DNA from: Paenibacillus sp. PCH8
Lineage (GTDB): Bacteria; Bacillota; Bacilli; Paenibacillales; Paenibacillaceae
Assembly: GCF_002968835.1 (NCBI RefSeq)
Contig: NZ_PKQK01000003.1
Location: 620,001-684,000 of the forward strand
DNA: 64,000 nucleotides
Direction: 5' to 3'
Part shown: piece by piece, positions 8,996-18,163 of the stretch
How the letters are laid out: each line of letters opens with the position of its first letter
How positions within the stretch are numbered: position 1 is the stretch's first letter
Program-made: the position numbers and the translations under genes
Notes under the pieces: model-generated
What the model saw: only the letters and a program-made list of their open reading frames with translations
Told to the model about the DNA's origin: nothing
The model's database searches: none

Positions 8996-10846
8996 TTACA
9001 AAAATCTGTATTGGGCTTCGATGAGACCATTATAAACGCCTTGCTTTTGAATAAGCTGTTCGTGGTTTCCTTCTTCCTTAATCTCGCCATGATCCAGGAC
9101 AATAATGTGATCTGCATTCCGGATGGTTGAGAGACGGTGAGCAACCATAAAGGACGTTCTTCCCTGCAACAGCACCTTCAACGCTTCCTGAATTTTAAGC
9201 TCGGTTTCCGTATCAATACTGGCTGTAGCCTCATCCAGAATCAAGATGCGCGGATCAGCCAGGAGCGCACGGGCAAAGGATAACAATTGCCGCTGTCCCA
9301 TAGATAATACGTTCCCACGTTCCTCAACTTCGGTATCGTATCCACCCGGCAGCTTCATGATGAACTCATGCGCATTGACTGCTTTGGCAGCGTCTTCCAC
9401 CTCTTCATTCGTTGCGTCCAGTCGTCCAAAACGAATATTGTCACGGATCGTACCGGAGAAAATGAAGGTATCCTGCAATACAATGCTGATCTGTTTGCGC
9501 AGACTTTCTACCGTTACATCCCGAACATCCTGTCCGTCAATCGTAAGACGCCCACCAGATATATCATAGAAACGACTGATCAGATTGATGATCGTACTTT
9601 TACCTGATCCCGTATGACCCACAAGCGCAATCGACTGTCCTGCAACCGCGGAGAAGCTGATTCCCTTCAGCGCCTGTCTGCCTTTCTCGTATTCAAACAC
9701 AACATTGTCGAATGCGATATCTCCCTTAATAGAAGGAAGCGGCTTGGCACCTGGTTTATCTGCGATACTTGGCTTTTCATCCATGAATTCGAAGATACGT
9801 TCCGATGACGCCATGGCAACCAGTAGCTGATTGTACATCTGTCCCAGACGGTTAATCGGGTCCCAGAAGTTGCCGACATAGTTGGCAAATGCCACAAGCA
9901 ATCCTACAGTTAACTGACCGTCTTGAATGAGGTAGGCACCAAACCAGAAGAGGATTAATGTACCGAAACCACCGGTAATCTCAATCAGCGGGCCAAAGCC
10001 CTGGTTCATGGCTGATGCTTTATCCCATGATTTTTTGCTGGACAGATTCATGTTGTCAAAGTATTTCATATTCTCTTTTTCCTGTGTATAAGCCTGAGTC
10101 ACCCGAATCCCCTGAATGGATTCATTCAAGTGGGAGTTAATGCGAGAGTTCTTCATGCGTACATCCTGCCAGGCACGACGGATATGAACCCGCAGTTTGG
10201 TCGAGATGATAAACATGATGGGCACCGTAATGATTACGGCAAGACCCAACTTCCAGTTAATGAGCAGCAAGATCACAATGATCCCAAGCAGCTGCACACA
10301 GTCAATCATGACGTTAACGGCACCGTTCGTGAACAGATCCTGAAGGGAGTTAATATCATTGGTAACACGAACCAGTACGGAGCCCGCCGGTCTTTTGTCA
10401 AAAAAGTTAAAGGACAGCTTCTGGATATGCTTGAACAGATCCGAGCGAAGATCATAGATGACACGCTGTCCAATAATATTCGTCAGTTTGATCCGGTACG
10501 TATTGGCAGCCCATTGAATGAGATACAGCAAGAGTATCGAACCCGCTATGATATATAGCATGGTCATACTTGTCAATCCCGTTTCCGGTGCAATCGCTCT
10601 GTCAATCGCGAGACTGATCAGAAATGGTACGGACAGTTTCGTAATGGTACCCAGAATCATCATCAGAATAACGAGTGGTAAGAGTTGTCTTGCATAAGGT
10701 TTCATATATGCAAACAAACGTCCGAATTCTTTCCAGTTAAACGGTTTTTCAATAATTTCATCGTCCTGATACACAAATCGTTCATTCAGTTTCTTCTCCG
10801 AGGCCCCTTTGGCCTCGCGCCTGTCAGCTATCGTCTCGGCACTCAT
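8996..10846 (-). CDS. ABC exporter half-transporter (permease-ATPase), second subunit of heterodimer
   Basis: This 616-residue half-transporter has a six-helix transmembrane domain (about residues 45-330) and a C-terminal nucleotide-binding domain with Walker A GHTGSGKSTI and Walker B ILILDEATASID with the catalytic Glu. The signature reads LSMGQRQ instead of LSGGQ. Its start overlaps the stop of the upstream half-transporter by 4 bases (ATGA), so the two are translationally coupled. The pair resembles B. subtilis YfiB/YfiC and BmrC/BmrD-like multidrug or lipid exporters. The altered signature matches the degenerate Walker B of the partner, as expected for an asymmetric heterodimer. The substrate is unknown. 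Confidence 0.9.
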   Translation of the reverse strand: MSAETIADRREAKGASEKKLNERFVYQDDEIIEKPFNWKEFGRLFAYMKPYARQLLPLVILMMILGTITKLSVPFLISLAIDRAIAPETGLTSMTMLYIIAGSILLLYLIQWAANTYRIKLTNIIGQRVIYDLRSDLFKHIQKLSFNFFDKRPAGSVLVRVTNDINSLQDLFTNGAVNVMIDCVQLLGIIVILLLINWKLGLAVIITVPIMFIISTKLRVHIRRAWQDVRMKNSRINSHLNESIQGIRVTQAYTQEKENMKYFDNMNLSSKKSWDKASAMNQGFGPLIEITGGFGTLILFWFGAYLIQDGQLTVGLLVAFANYVGNFWDPINRLGQMYNQLLVAMASSERIFEFMDEKPSIADKPGAKPLPSIKGDIAFDNVVFEYEKGRQALKGISFSAVAGQSIALVGHTGSGKSTIINLISRFYDISGGRLTIDGQDVRDVTVESLRKQISIVLQDTFIFSGTIRDNIRFGRLDATNEEVEDAAKAVNAHEFIMKLPGGYDTEVEERGNVLSMGQRQLLSFARALLADPRILILDEATASIDTETELKIQEALKVLLQGRTSFMVAHRLSTIRNADHIIVLDHGEIKEEGNHEQLIQKQGVYNGLIEAQYRFL

Positions 10847-12615
10847 GAATTCACCTGCTCCCCAGCCTCCCGCTTACCGCGGGCAATATAGTCTGCATAT
10901 TGAATTTTGTAAACATCCTGGTAAGGTCCAGGCACTTCAATGAGTTCTGTATGTTTACCGCGTTGTACCACGCGACCTTCATCAAGTACCAGAATCTCAT
11001 CTGCATGTCGTAGTGAAGAGATACGGTGTGCAATAATAAATGTAGTTCTTCCCCGCATAACTTCCTGGAAACCGGATTGAATCTCATGTTCCGTCTCCAT
11101 ATCAACGGCGCTGGTTGCATCATCAAGCACCAGAATTTTGGGATTTTTCAGTAAAGCTCTTGCAATGGCAATCCGTTGCTTCTGTCCTCCCGATAATCCC
11201 ATGCCGCGTTCACCAACCACTGTGTCATATCCGCCAGGAAACTCCATAATGAAGTCATGGGCCTTGGCCAGCTTGGCTGCGCGGATAATTTCATCCATGG
11301 TGACGTTCTTGAGTCCATAGGAAATATTGTTGCGAATGCTGGATGAGAACAGGAACGTTTCCTGGAAAACAGAAGCGATCTGACTCCGTAGACTACGAAT
11401 ACCTATATCCTTAATGTTTTTGCCATCCAGCTTAATCGTTCCCGAGTTCACGTTATATGCACGCATCAGTAGCTGGATAATGGTTGATTTACCCGACCCT
11501 GTCCCCCCAAGGAAACCGATTACAGAACCGGGTGGAGCATCAAAATTAATATCCGTTACGGCTGGCATTTTGTTGCCGTAGGCAAAGGTAACGGATTCAA
11601 ACGTCACATGACCGTTCACTTGATCTGCCTCCACAATGACCGGATCTTCCGTCTCTTCCACATCCACTGGCGTATTCAACAGTTCGAGCACCCGTTCACC
11701 TGAAGCTTTAGATTGCGTATAGTTATTGATATGGAAACCAAGGTTCCACATTGGACCGATTATGTACCAGATCAAACTGAAGAAGGCAACGAGTTCACCG
11801 AGGGTCAACGTTTTCTGTATAACCATTCTTCCTCCGATTACCAGCAACAACACGATGCTCACCGAAGCAAGGATCTCCATAATCGGAAAATAGCGACTCC
11901 ACAATGTTGCAGCATGAATCTGATTGGTCTTGTAACGCTCATTTCGTGTGGAGAATTTCTCCACTTCATAAGGCTCACGCGCAAAGGACTTTACCGTACG
12001 TACACCCGTGATATTCTCCTGTACCGCTGTCGTCAGTGAACTGAGCGCCAGTCGCATCTCCTGAAACGCGGGATGGATTTTGGATTCGAACCTTAGCGCA
12101 ACGTAGGCGAGCAGCGGGATGCATATGAGCGTGAACAGCGTAAGCTGCCAACTCATGGTCATCATCATGATTGCGCCGAATACGACCATGAAAACCATGT
12201 TAAGAATCTGGGCGAAACCAAAGCCGATAAAGTTACGGATGGCTTCCAAATCTCCCGTGAGGCGGGACATCAGATCACCTGTCTTGGCCGTATCGTAATA
12301 ACGGAAGGATAAAAATTGAAGCTTTTCGTAACAAGCGTTACGAAGTTTGTACGCCAGGAAGTTACCAAGGCGTCCTCCATAAAAACCGTGTAAGAATTGC
12401 ATTCCCGCTTTCACAATAACTACACCTAACACAGTCAAAGCAAGTATGGGAACGTCTTCAAAAGTTCGCGGAACAATAATATCGTCAATCAATATCCTCA
12501 GCAGGTACGGATATACCAATCCGAGCGCGGTCGCTATGGCGAGGAACAAGATTGAAACAAATAAATATGTTCGCTTTTCCCAAAAAAAGATTTGCAGTTG
12601 CCTAAGAACATCCAT
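10843..12615 (-). CDS. ABC exporter half-transporter (permease-ATPase), first subunit of heterodimer
   Basis: About 590 residues from ATG 12615, chosen because AGGAGGAG lies just upstream; a longer in-frame version to 12690 has no comparable site. Six transmembrane helices occupy roughly the first 310 residues, followed by an ATPase domain with Walker A GGTGSGKSTI and a canonical LSGGQKQR signature. Walker B reads ILVLDDATSAVD, with Asp where the catalytic Glu normally stands. In heterodimeric exporters this marks the subunit carrying the degenerate ATP site, which fits the non-canonical signature in the partner gene. A palindromic operator-like site lies about 120 bases upstream. Confidence 0.9.
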   Translation of the reverse strand: MDVLRQLQIFFWEKRTYLFVSILFLAIATALGLVYPYLLRILIDDIIVPRTFEDVPILALTVLGVVIVKAGMQFLHGFYGGRLGNFLAYKLRNACYEKLQFLSFRYYDTAKTGDLMSRLTGDLEAIRNFIGFGFAQILNMVFMVVFGAIMMMTMSWQLTLFTLICIPLLAYVALRFESKIHPAFQEMRLALSSLTTAVQENITGVRTVKSFAREPYEVEKFSTRNERYKTNQIHAATLWSRYFPIMEILASVSIVLLLVIGGRMVIQKTLTLGELVAFFSLIWYIIGPMWNLGFHINNYTQSKASGERVLELLNTPVDVEETEDPVIVEADQVNGHVTFESVTFAYGNKMPAVTDINFDAPPGSVIGFLGGTGSGKSTIIQLLMRAYNVNSGTIKLDGKNIKDIGIRSLRSQIASVFQETFLFSSSIRNNISYGLKNVTMDEIIRAAKLAKAHDFIMEFPGGYDTVVGERGMGLSGGQKQRIAIARALLKNPKILVLDDATSAVDMETEHEIQSGFQEVMRGRTTFIIAHRISSLRHADEILVLDEGRVVQRGKHTELIEVPGPYQDVYKIQYADYIARGKREAGEQVNS

Positions 12616-12733
12616 GTTTCTCCTCCTCTTATGTCGTTCAAAATAGTATGAACATTTATGAAGTTTATCACCGTCCCCCATTCGCGGCAAAGCGAATAAC
12701 AGACCATATTCTGCCTGCTTTCAGCTTATTGAC

Positions 12734-12753
12734 GCATTAACGGAGGTTAATGC
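12734..12753. promoter_or_regulatory. perfect palindrome upstream of the ABC exporter operon
   Basis: GCATTAAC-GGAG-GTTAATGC is an 8-base perfect inverted repeat with a 4-base centre. On the minus strand, a TTGAAA hexamer followed about 17 bases later by GTTAAT places the palindrome over the spacer and -10 of a possible exporter promoter. A TetR/MarR-type repressor site is a reasonable guess. The rest of the 12616-12938 gap holds only this site and the terminator at 12808. Confidence 0.45.
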
Positions 12754-12807
12754 CCACCTTTCAATCAAATGTTTGAATATTCTCTTTATTTCAGGTTGTT
12801 CGTACCC

Positions 12808-12848
12808 AAAAAAGGCTCCCTATATGCCTTTTGGGCGGGAGCCTTTTT
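12808..12848. terminator. bidirectional Rho-independent terminator after the dynamin-like gene
   Basis: AAGGCTCCC pairs with GGGAGCCTT across a 16-base loop. There are A and T tracts on both sides, about 90 bases beyond the stop of the dynamin-like gene. Confidence 0.8.
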
Positions 12849-12938
12849 GAGATGATTTTCGCAACATTTTCAATGTATTGCTGTATTGATCATTTATTTT
12901 TACAAAGCTTTCCAGAGTATGCTACTCTCGGCAGAATG

Positions 12939-15900
12939 CTAACCACGTTCAATCTGTTCCAGTTGCACAGCCAAACTCTCCCATTCTCCTACAGGAATTC
13001 CACTTGTCAGCATGTCATGCAGACCACTTACTGCCTCGTCCAGTCGCTCTTCCAGTTGACGGGATTGATGCAGTAGCGACTGCTCAAGCTGGTTGTCATA
13101 AAACTGTATCAACTTGTTCTGTGCAGCAGGAAGAACTTCAATGATCATCTGTTTGAGTACAGGATCAAGTGCCTCCTGTAGACGTTGACGCCCATCTCCT
13201 TCGAAGAACTGTTTCGGATTACGGAAGTAACTCCAATAGCTTTTCCATCCTGATGGTTCTTCCAAACGAACTTCTTCCAGAACAGGTGTGCTCCAGCGCT
13301 GGTTCAGTGGCAGTGAGACATCCACGCCTCCGGACAACTGCCTTACCTCGTCTATACATTCTGTCACTTGTTTCATCAACCAGGTCTGTCCTGCCTGTTC
13401 GAGTCTGAGGGTTGTTGCGAGCAGTTCCTGCTCCAGTTCAATGGCAATCATGCGTAGCAACTCACGTCCACAGGCAGCAAAAACCGTCTTCAAGTTGCCC
13501 CGATCCTCTCGAAGTACCGACGGATGGAACGCTTCTGCCATAAACAGGCCCAGTCGATAGGCAAGTCGCTGTCTTACATGGAAGAGCAGTTCTGCCGTCT
13601 CCTGTGAAAGTTCTTCCTTCATGGATCGATCTGCGAGTCGCTGAATTCGCTGGCGTGACTGACCCTGAATGGTTTCCAATTCATCCCGGCGACGCTGCAA
13701 CGATTCTTCACCCTGAGCTGCATCCTCCGCACGCTTCTTCAGCCGCTGAATGACACGAGCCATCTCTTCGGATGCTCCACCTACGGCAAGATCGGCCAGC
13801 TCTTTGCCTGCAAAACGATTGAATTCTTCCTCAAAACGGATAAATCCGGATTGTTCCAGCATATTCGTATCTCCGCTCATCTTGCCTTCCATCGCCTGTA
13901 AGCTGGATACCGGGAAGAGTCGTGGTGCCCGAATTCCATTACTCCGCAGTTGAGTACTAACATGATCAAGAACCTGCTCCAACTCCTCCTCGGAGGATGA
14001 CAGATCACTCGCGTTAACGACAAAGAACATCTGATCCATGGCAGAACTGTCCTTCACTCGTCCCAGTTGATTCAGGAACTGTCGGTCCCCTTGGGAGAAA
14101 GCATGGTTGTAATAGGTTACAAAAATGAGCGCATCTGCATTCTTCATATAATTGAAGGTCACGCCTGTATGACGGGCGTTCACGGAGTCCGCACCCGGCG
14201 TGTCCACCAGCACGATCCCCTGTTCTGTCACATCACAGCTATAGTACAGGTCGATACTATCTACAAAACAGGACTTCTTCTCATTCGCTACAAAATTGCG
14301 ATATCCGTTCAGATCTACCAGCACATCCTGACCCAGTTGGTCCGCTGTCTCTTCCCAGCCAGCCGCTGCTGCCTGTAAAAAGCTGTAATGCGGACGCCCC
14401 GCCGGATGTACATCCTGTGGCGAGAGAGATTGAACTCGCTTCTGCCACTCTGTCTCAGGTTCCCCCAAGCCGAGCAATCGGAAGGAATAGGCAAGGTCTT
14501 CCTGGAAGGCGTCCCGGGTCTTCATGCGGACCCGGGCTGTTCCATGCTCCGCGCCACCGGCAGGAGCCATGATCCGATTAATCGCCGCTGTCGTTGGATG
14601 CGGCGAGACAGGTAGTACATCTTCGCCCAGCAATGCGTTGGCGAAGGAAGATTTGCCGGCGCTGAATGCTCCGAACAGCGCCAGAGTGAACGTGCCGCCC
14701 GCGAGCGAAGCCGCGCGTGCACGCAGATCACGTACCGCCGACCCCATGGCGGGGTACGGCTCCACCAACGCAGCAGCGGCTTCCAGCCGTGCCGCTGCTG
14801 CGTCCAGGCGTCGGCGACGCTCGGCGCCAGCTGCCGCCGATGGCCCAGGCACTACCGCCGCGGCTATGCGCTGCGGCGGCTGTGCCTCTGGCGTCTGTGG
14901 CTGCGCCGCCACAGACGCGGACGTGCCCGCATGCGGACCGGGAGCTTCGCCCGGTCCATGCGCGGGCACGTGCGGGCCCTGCACCTCCGGCAATAGCCCG
15001 GAGGGGAGGGGGCCCGCATGGGGCAGCAGGCTGCGCAGCCCTGCTGCCTCTGCGGCGGCGCTGCGCTGGAGCGCCGTGTAGCGCGCCGCCGCCGCGGATT
15101 GCGCCAGCAGCGCTGCGCGGCTGGCGTCTAGCGCCTGAAGCGCGGCTTCGCCTTGCGAGCCCAGCGCTTCCAAGATGCGGTCGGCCAGCATCATGGCCGA
15201 CCTGCGATACCGGGTCTCAATCTCGCCCCGGAGATCTTTGCTGTATTGAAGAACATACTCGGGTGACACCTCAGCACTGGCACTCCGCTTCATCTCCAAT
15301 AATGCTTCATCTACAGCAGGCAGTTCCATATTGAGCGCCTGCTCCCACTGTGTGCCCCACAGTTGATGAGATTCACCCAGTTGCCTGAGCATTGTGCGAA
15401 TATGTACTTCCACCTGTCCCGAAGTCTGATCCTGTAATAACCTAGCCAACTCTGAAACACGTCGCTGTTTCTCCTGTTCGGTTTTGCCTCCTGAGAATAG
15501 TAAGCCAACTCTGAAACCCGGTTTGCGGCTCTCCAAATAAGCAGCTGCTGACGTGCGAATATCCGCAGGTGTAAGGTTTGCATTGGACAGCAGCGGTTCC
15601 AGTTCAGCCCGGAATTTCTCACGTGCTCGTGAAGGCAAGGATCGAAGATCTGCTGCTTGCTGATCGATAAGCGCAAGCTCCCGTTCCAGACGTTCGATGC
15701 CTTCCTTACCGCCGATCTCTTCCAGCAGAGAGTTTTCTTCTTCTTCGCGTTTCTCTGCTTGTCTTGCCAGATGTTGCTCCGTTATATGACTGGCTGAACT
15801 TGCCAAACTGTGCTTAATCAAGCCCTCCTTCTCTTCCATCATCTGACCAATAAGTTCAGGAAGTAGTGCCCACTGGTTGTATCGATGCTCCTTGTCGCGC

Positions 15901-16622
15901 AATGAAGTGAAGAGCAATCCGTCATATCTAACTTCCCATGCTGTGAAGATAGCTTCTACACCTTCAACATACTGGTCAAAAGAAAGCTCCCGCTCCCGAT
16001 ATTTGTCGATCTGGTTCACGATCAGAAACAACGGTTTCCCCCAATCCGATAAACTCTTGGCAAATGAAAGGTTCGTCTCAGACTGAACATGATTATAGTC
16101 CATGACATAGAACACCACATCCGCCAGATGGAGCGCTGAATGAGTGGCGAGACTATGCCCGCGATCTGTTGAATCCACACCTGGTGTATCCAGCAGGACA
16201 GCGTCATCTTTCAGAAGCGGAATATCATCCCATACTTCAATCGAGCTGTAAGCTCCGCCATTTTTGCAATACACCTCCAATTCCTCAGGAGAAACTTCAA
16301 GTGTTTCCGGTCCATTGTCAGCGCTTACGTTTGAAGTTGTATGAATAATTGCTTTCGGTTCACCATTTCGTATAGATACTACATTTGCACTTGTTGGTAC
16401 GGGGCTTGAAGGCAACACGCGCTTACCGCACAAACTGTTGATCAGACTCGATTTGCCTGCAGAGAAGTGACCGCAGAACGCAATCGTCAGATGCTTCATT
16501 TCCGCCTTGCTGATTAAATCCGTTAAAGCCTGTACAGCCGTATGGTCTCCTGTCTGCTCCATCACTTCACGCAACGGAAGCAGAGGTTTGGCCATTTCTT
16601 TTGGGTAATCTATTCTGGACAT
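12939..16622 (-). CDS. dynA: double-headed bacterial dynamin-like GTPase (DynA/YpbR type)
   Basis: About 1227 residues from ATG 16622, preferred because GGGGAAGG lies 6 bases upstream; an ATG at 16661 has a poor site. It contains two full dynamin modules in tandem: P-loop GHFSAGKSS near the N-terminus with DTPGVDSTD and NQID, and GAFSAGKSS near residue 650 with DTPGADSVN. B. subtilis DynA has this layout, is about 1190 residues long, and fuses and protects membranes under antibiotic or phage stress. Between the modules (about 14690-15160) lies an Ala/Pro/Gly/Arg-rich segment with far higher GC than the surroundings. It is followed by a terminator. Confidence 0.9.
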   Translation of the reverse strand: MSRIDYPKEMAKPLLPLREVMEQTGDHTAVQALTDLISKAEMKHLTIAFCGHFSAGKSSLINSLCGKRVLPSSPVPTSANVVSIRNGEPKAIIHTTSNVSADNGPETLEVSPEELEVYCKNGGAYSSIEVWDDIPLLKDDAVLLDTPGVDSTDRGHSLATHSALHLADVVFYVMDYNHVQSETNLSFAKSLSDWGKPLFLIVNQIDKYRERELSFDQYVEGVEAIFTAWEVRYDGLLFTSLRDKEHRYNQWALLPELIGQMMEEKEGLIKHSLASSASHITEQHLARQAEKREEEENSLLEEIGGKEGIERLERELALIDQQAADLRSLPSRAREKFRAELEPLLSNANLTPADIRTSAAAYLESRKPGFRVGLLFSGGKTEQEKQRRVSELARLLQDQTSGQVEVHIRTMLRQLGESHQLWGTQWEQALNMELPAVDEALLEMKRSASAEVSPEYVLQYSKDLRGEIETRYRRSAMMLADRILEALGSQGEAALQALDASRAALLAQSAAAARYTALQRSAAAEAAGLRSLLPHAGPLPSGLLPEVQGPHVPAHGPGEAPGPHAGTSASVAAQPQTPEAQPPQRIAAAVVPGPSAAAGAERRRRLDAAAARLEAAAALVEPYPAMGSAVRDLRARAASLAGGTFTLALFGAFSAGKSSFANALLGEDVLPVSPHPTTAAINRIMAPAGGAEHGTARVRMKTRDAFQEDLAYSFRLLGLGEPETEWQKRVQSLSPQDVHPAGRPHYSFLQAAAAGWEETADQLGQDVLVDLNGYRNFVANEKKSCFVDSIDLYYSCDVTEQGIVLVDTPGADSVNARHTGVTFNYMKNADALIFVTYYNHAFSQGDRQFLNQLGRVKDSSAMDQMFFVVNASDLSSSEEELEQVLDHVSTQLRSNGIRAPRLFPVSSLQAMEGKMSGDTNMLEQSGFIRFEEEFNRFAGKELADLAVGGASEEMARVIQRLKKRAEDAAQGEESLQRRRDELETIQGQSRQRIQRLADRSMKEELSQETAELLFHVRQRLAYRLGLFMAEAFHPSVLREDRGNLKTVFAACGRELLRMIAIELEQELLATTLRLEQAGQTWLMKQVTECIDEVRQLSGGVDVSLPLNQRWSTPVLEEVRLEEPSGWKSYWSYFRNPKQFFEGDGRQRLQEALDPVLKQMIIEVLPAAQNKLIQFYDNQLEQSLLHQSRQLEERLDEAVSGLHDMLTSGIPVGEWESLAVQLEQIERG

Positions 16623-16848
16623 GACTGGCCTTCCCCCTGGCTCCTCTAATTTGGCATCCATCTCGGCGCCTATATCTTATACATCATTTATATTAACATT
16701 ATCAAGTTTGAATTTGAACGGTTCGAACTGAATATACATGACACTACATTAAACATATAAATACAATTATTTTACACCATTTAATTTAGATGTCTCTTGA
16801 TTGAAAAACACTCTTTGAATGGATGCTTATATCCTGATATAAAAAAAT

Positions 16849-16869
16849 AAAACCGATCAAGTCGGTTTT
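16849..16869 (-). terminator. Rho-independent terminator downstream of the 90-residue gene
   Basis: AAAACCGA pairs with TCGGTTTT across a 5-base loop and is followed on the minus strand by TATTTTTTTAT. It ends the nth transcript. The rest of 16623-16848 is AT-rich and probably holds the promoter of the dynamin-like gene; no gene is seen. Confidence 0.75.
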
Positions 16870-16910
16870 ATCTGCAATACGTTCTATAATTAGCATTTAT
16901 AAAAAAAGGC

Positions 16911-17005
16911 TTACGCAAGGGCCAGTTGCAATTCATGTCAGTCAGGTCACCTTAATCAGGATGGTTTGAATGATATGGATGCAACATGGCCTCTTGTGTA
17001 ATGAC
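16911..17005. repeat. long imperfect inverted repeat just after the 90-residue gene
   Basis: The arms at about 16911-16940 and 16972-17005 pair over roughly 30 bases with bulges (TACGCAAGGGCCAGTTGCA against TGCAACATGGCCTCTTGTGTA). It lies between the stop at 17010 and the terminator at 16849, so it would form a large 3' untranslated hairpin. No coding potential is seen. Confidence 0.45.
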
Positions 17006-17009
17006 TTCT

Positions 17010-17282
17010 TTAAGAAACGGCATTCTCCATGGAAGGCAGCAAAATTTCGAATACTTGTCCATGTTGCAGAATCGTGATGTCTCTGCCTTTGTCTCTCATT
17101 ACAACGACTTCAAGCTTCGTGGACATACGCTCCAGGTAATGTTCAGGCACATCGCCAGAATGGCTCACAGTGATACCTTCTATTTCTTTTTCTTCATTTT
17201 CAGCCATTTCCTGTTCAACGATTTGTTCGAAAATATCGGAGAAGGCCTCAAAATTGTCAGTATACACGGAAATGCATTTCAT
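17010..17282 (-). CDS. conserved-looking small acidic protein of unknown function
   Basis: I do not recognise this 90-residue family. The product is acidic in the middle (a Glu-rich stretch around residues 22-36), has no signal peptide, membrane segment or cysteine pair, and shows alternating hydrophobic strands at both ends (KCISVYTDNFEAF and KLEVVVMRDKGRDITIL). This suggests a small cytoplasmic alpha/beta fold. AAGGATG lies upstream of its ATG, and it starts 23 bases after nth, so it is very likely co-transcribed with the DNA-repair gene. Two hairpins follow it. A functional link to repair is only contextual. Confidence 0.75.
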   Translation of the reverse strand: MKCISVYTDNFEAFSDIFEQIVEQEMAENEEKEIEGITVSHSGDVPEHYLERMSTKLEVVVMRDKGRDITILQHGQVFEILLPSMENAVS

Positions 17283-17305
17283 GATTATTCATCCTTTTCT
17301 ACTCA

Positions 17306-18001
17306 TTAATTTATTTTTCGCTTTCGGGTGGTGACACGTTCCTTATCTTTCCTGATTTGGGACGTTTTCATACGCTTTTTCCCTTCTCTGCATATGTCCA
17401 GCAACGGACAGATATGACATTGAGGGTTCTGTGCCTTGCAATGGTAGCGTCCAAAAAATATAATCCGGTGGTGAGTTAGGGTCCACTCCTCCCGGGGTAC
17501 GCGCTTCATCAGTTTCTTCTCGACTTCAAGTACGGAGTCATCCCAACCTGCAAGCGCCAGCCGTTTGGATACTCGTTCAACGTGAGTATCCACCGCAATT
17601 GCCGGTACTCCAAACGCATTGGATACAACTACATTCGCGGTCTTCCGCCCGACACCTGGTAGCGTCACAAGCTGATCATGTTCCTGCGGTACATCTCCGC
17701 CATACTGCTCTATTAAAATTCGGCACATGTTCTGAATATGCTTGGCCTTGTTCCGGTATAAACCGATCCGCCTGATATCCTGTTCCAGTTCTTCGAGAGG
17801 AACGGTCAGATAATCGGCAGGGCAGGTGTACTTTTTGAACAAATCCGCGGTTACCTTATTCACTGTTTCGTCGGTGCACTGGGCAGACAAAAGGACAGCT
17901 ACCGTCAATTCAAACGCATTGCTGTGATTTAATTCGCAATGTGCGTCAGGAAACATGGCTTCCATTGTATCGAGTATATGCCTAACCGTCGCTGCATTCA
18001 T
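17306..18001 (-). CDS. nth: endonuclease III (DNA glycosylase/AP lyase)
   Basis: Nth removes oxidised pyrimidines and cleaves the abasic site in base-excision repair. The 231-residue protein has the helix-hairpin-helix LPGVGRKTANVV carrying the catalytic Lys, the catalytic Asp in AVDTHVERVSKR, and the 4Fe-4S loop in the exact spacing C-x6-C-x2-C-x5-C near the C-terminus. A basic tail (KTSQIRKDKERVTTRKRK) extends past the cluster. GGGAGG precedes the ATG. In B. subtilis nth follows dnaD; here it is separated from dnaD by some 30 kb. The 90-residue gene follows in the same transcript. Confidence 0.95.
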   Translation of the reverse strand: MNAATVRHILDTMEAMFPDAHCELNHSNAFELTVAVLLSAQCTDETVNKVTADLFKKYTCPADYLTVPLEELEQDIRRIGLYRNKAKHIQNMCRILIEQYGGDVPQEHDQLVTLPGVGRKTANVVVSNAFGVPAIAVDTHVERVSKRLALAGWDDSVLEVEKKLMKRVPREEWTLTHHRIIFFGRYHCKAQNPQCHICPLLDICREGKKRMKTSQIRKDKERVTTRKRKIN

Positions 18002-18099
18002 GAAGAGCTACCTCCCACAAAATGACTCCACGCGTGGAGCCTTACTTCGAAGCTGGATCCAAGTACTTTGCGGGGATCTCAAAAATCTTGCAAAAAAAA

Positions 18100-18133
18100 C
18101 GTCTTGATGCGGGAAAGATCCCGTATCAAGACG
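18100..18133 (-). terminator. Rho-independent terminator after the SLH-protein gene
   Basis: CGTCTTGATGCGGG pairs with CCCGTATCAAGACG (one mismatch, short loop) and is followed on the minus strand by eight T. Confidence 0.9.
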
Positions 18134-18163
18134 GTCATTCTTTTGATCCTCGAAAAGAAAAGA

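Noticed and set aside
14524..15334. Two open frames on the plus strand opposite the GC-rich part of the dynamin-like gene
   Set aside because: They arise from the high-GC low-complexity stretch, which lacks stop codons on both strands; the composition is Ala/Pro/Arg only and no ribosome site is present.
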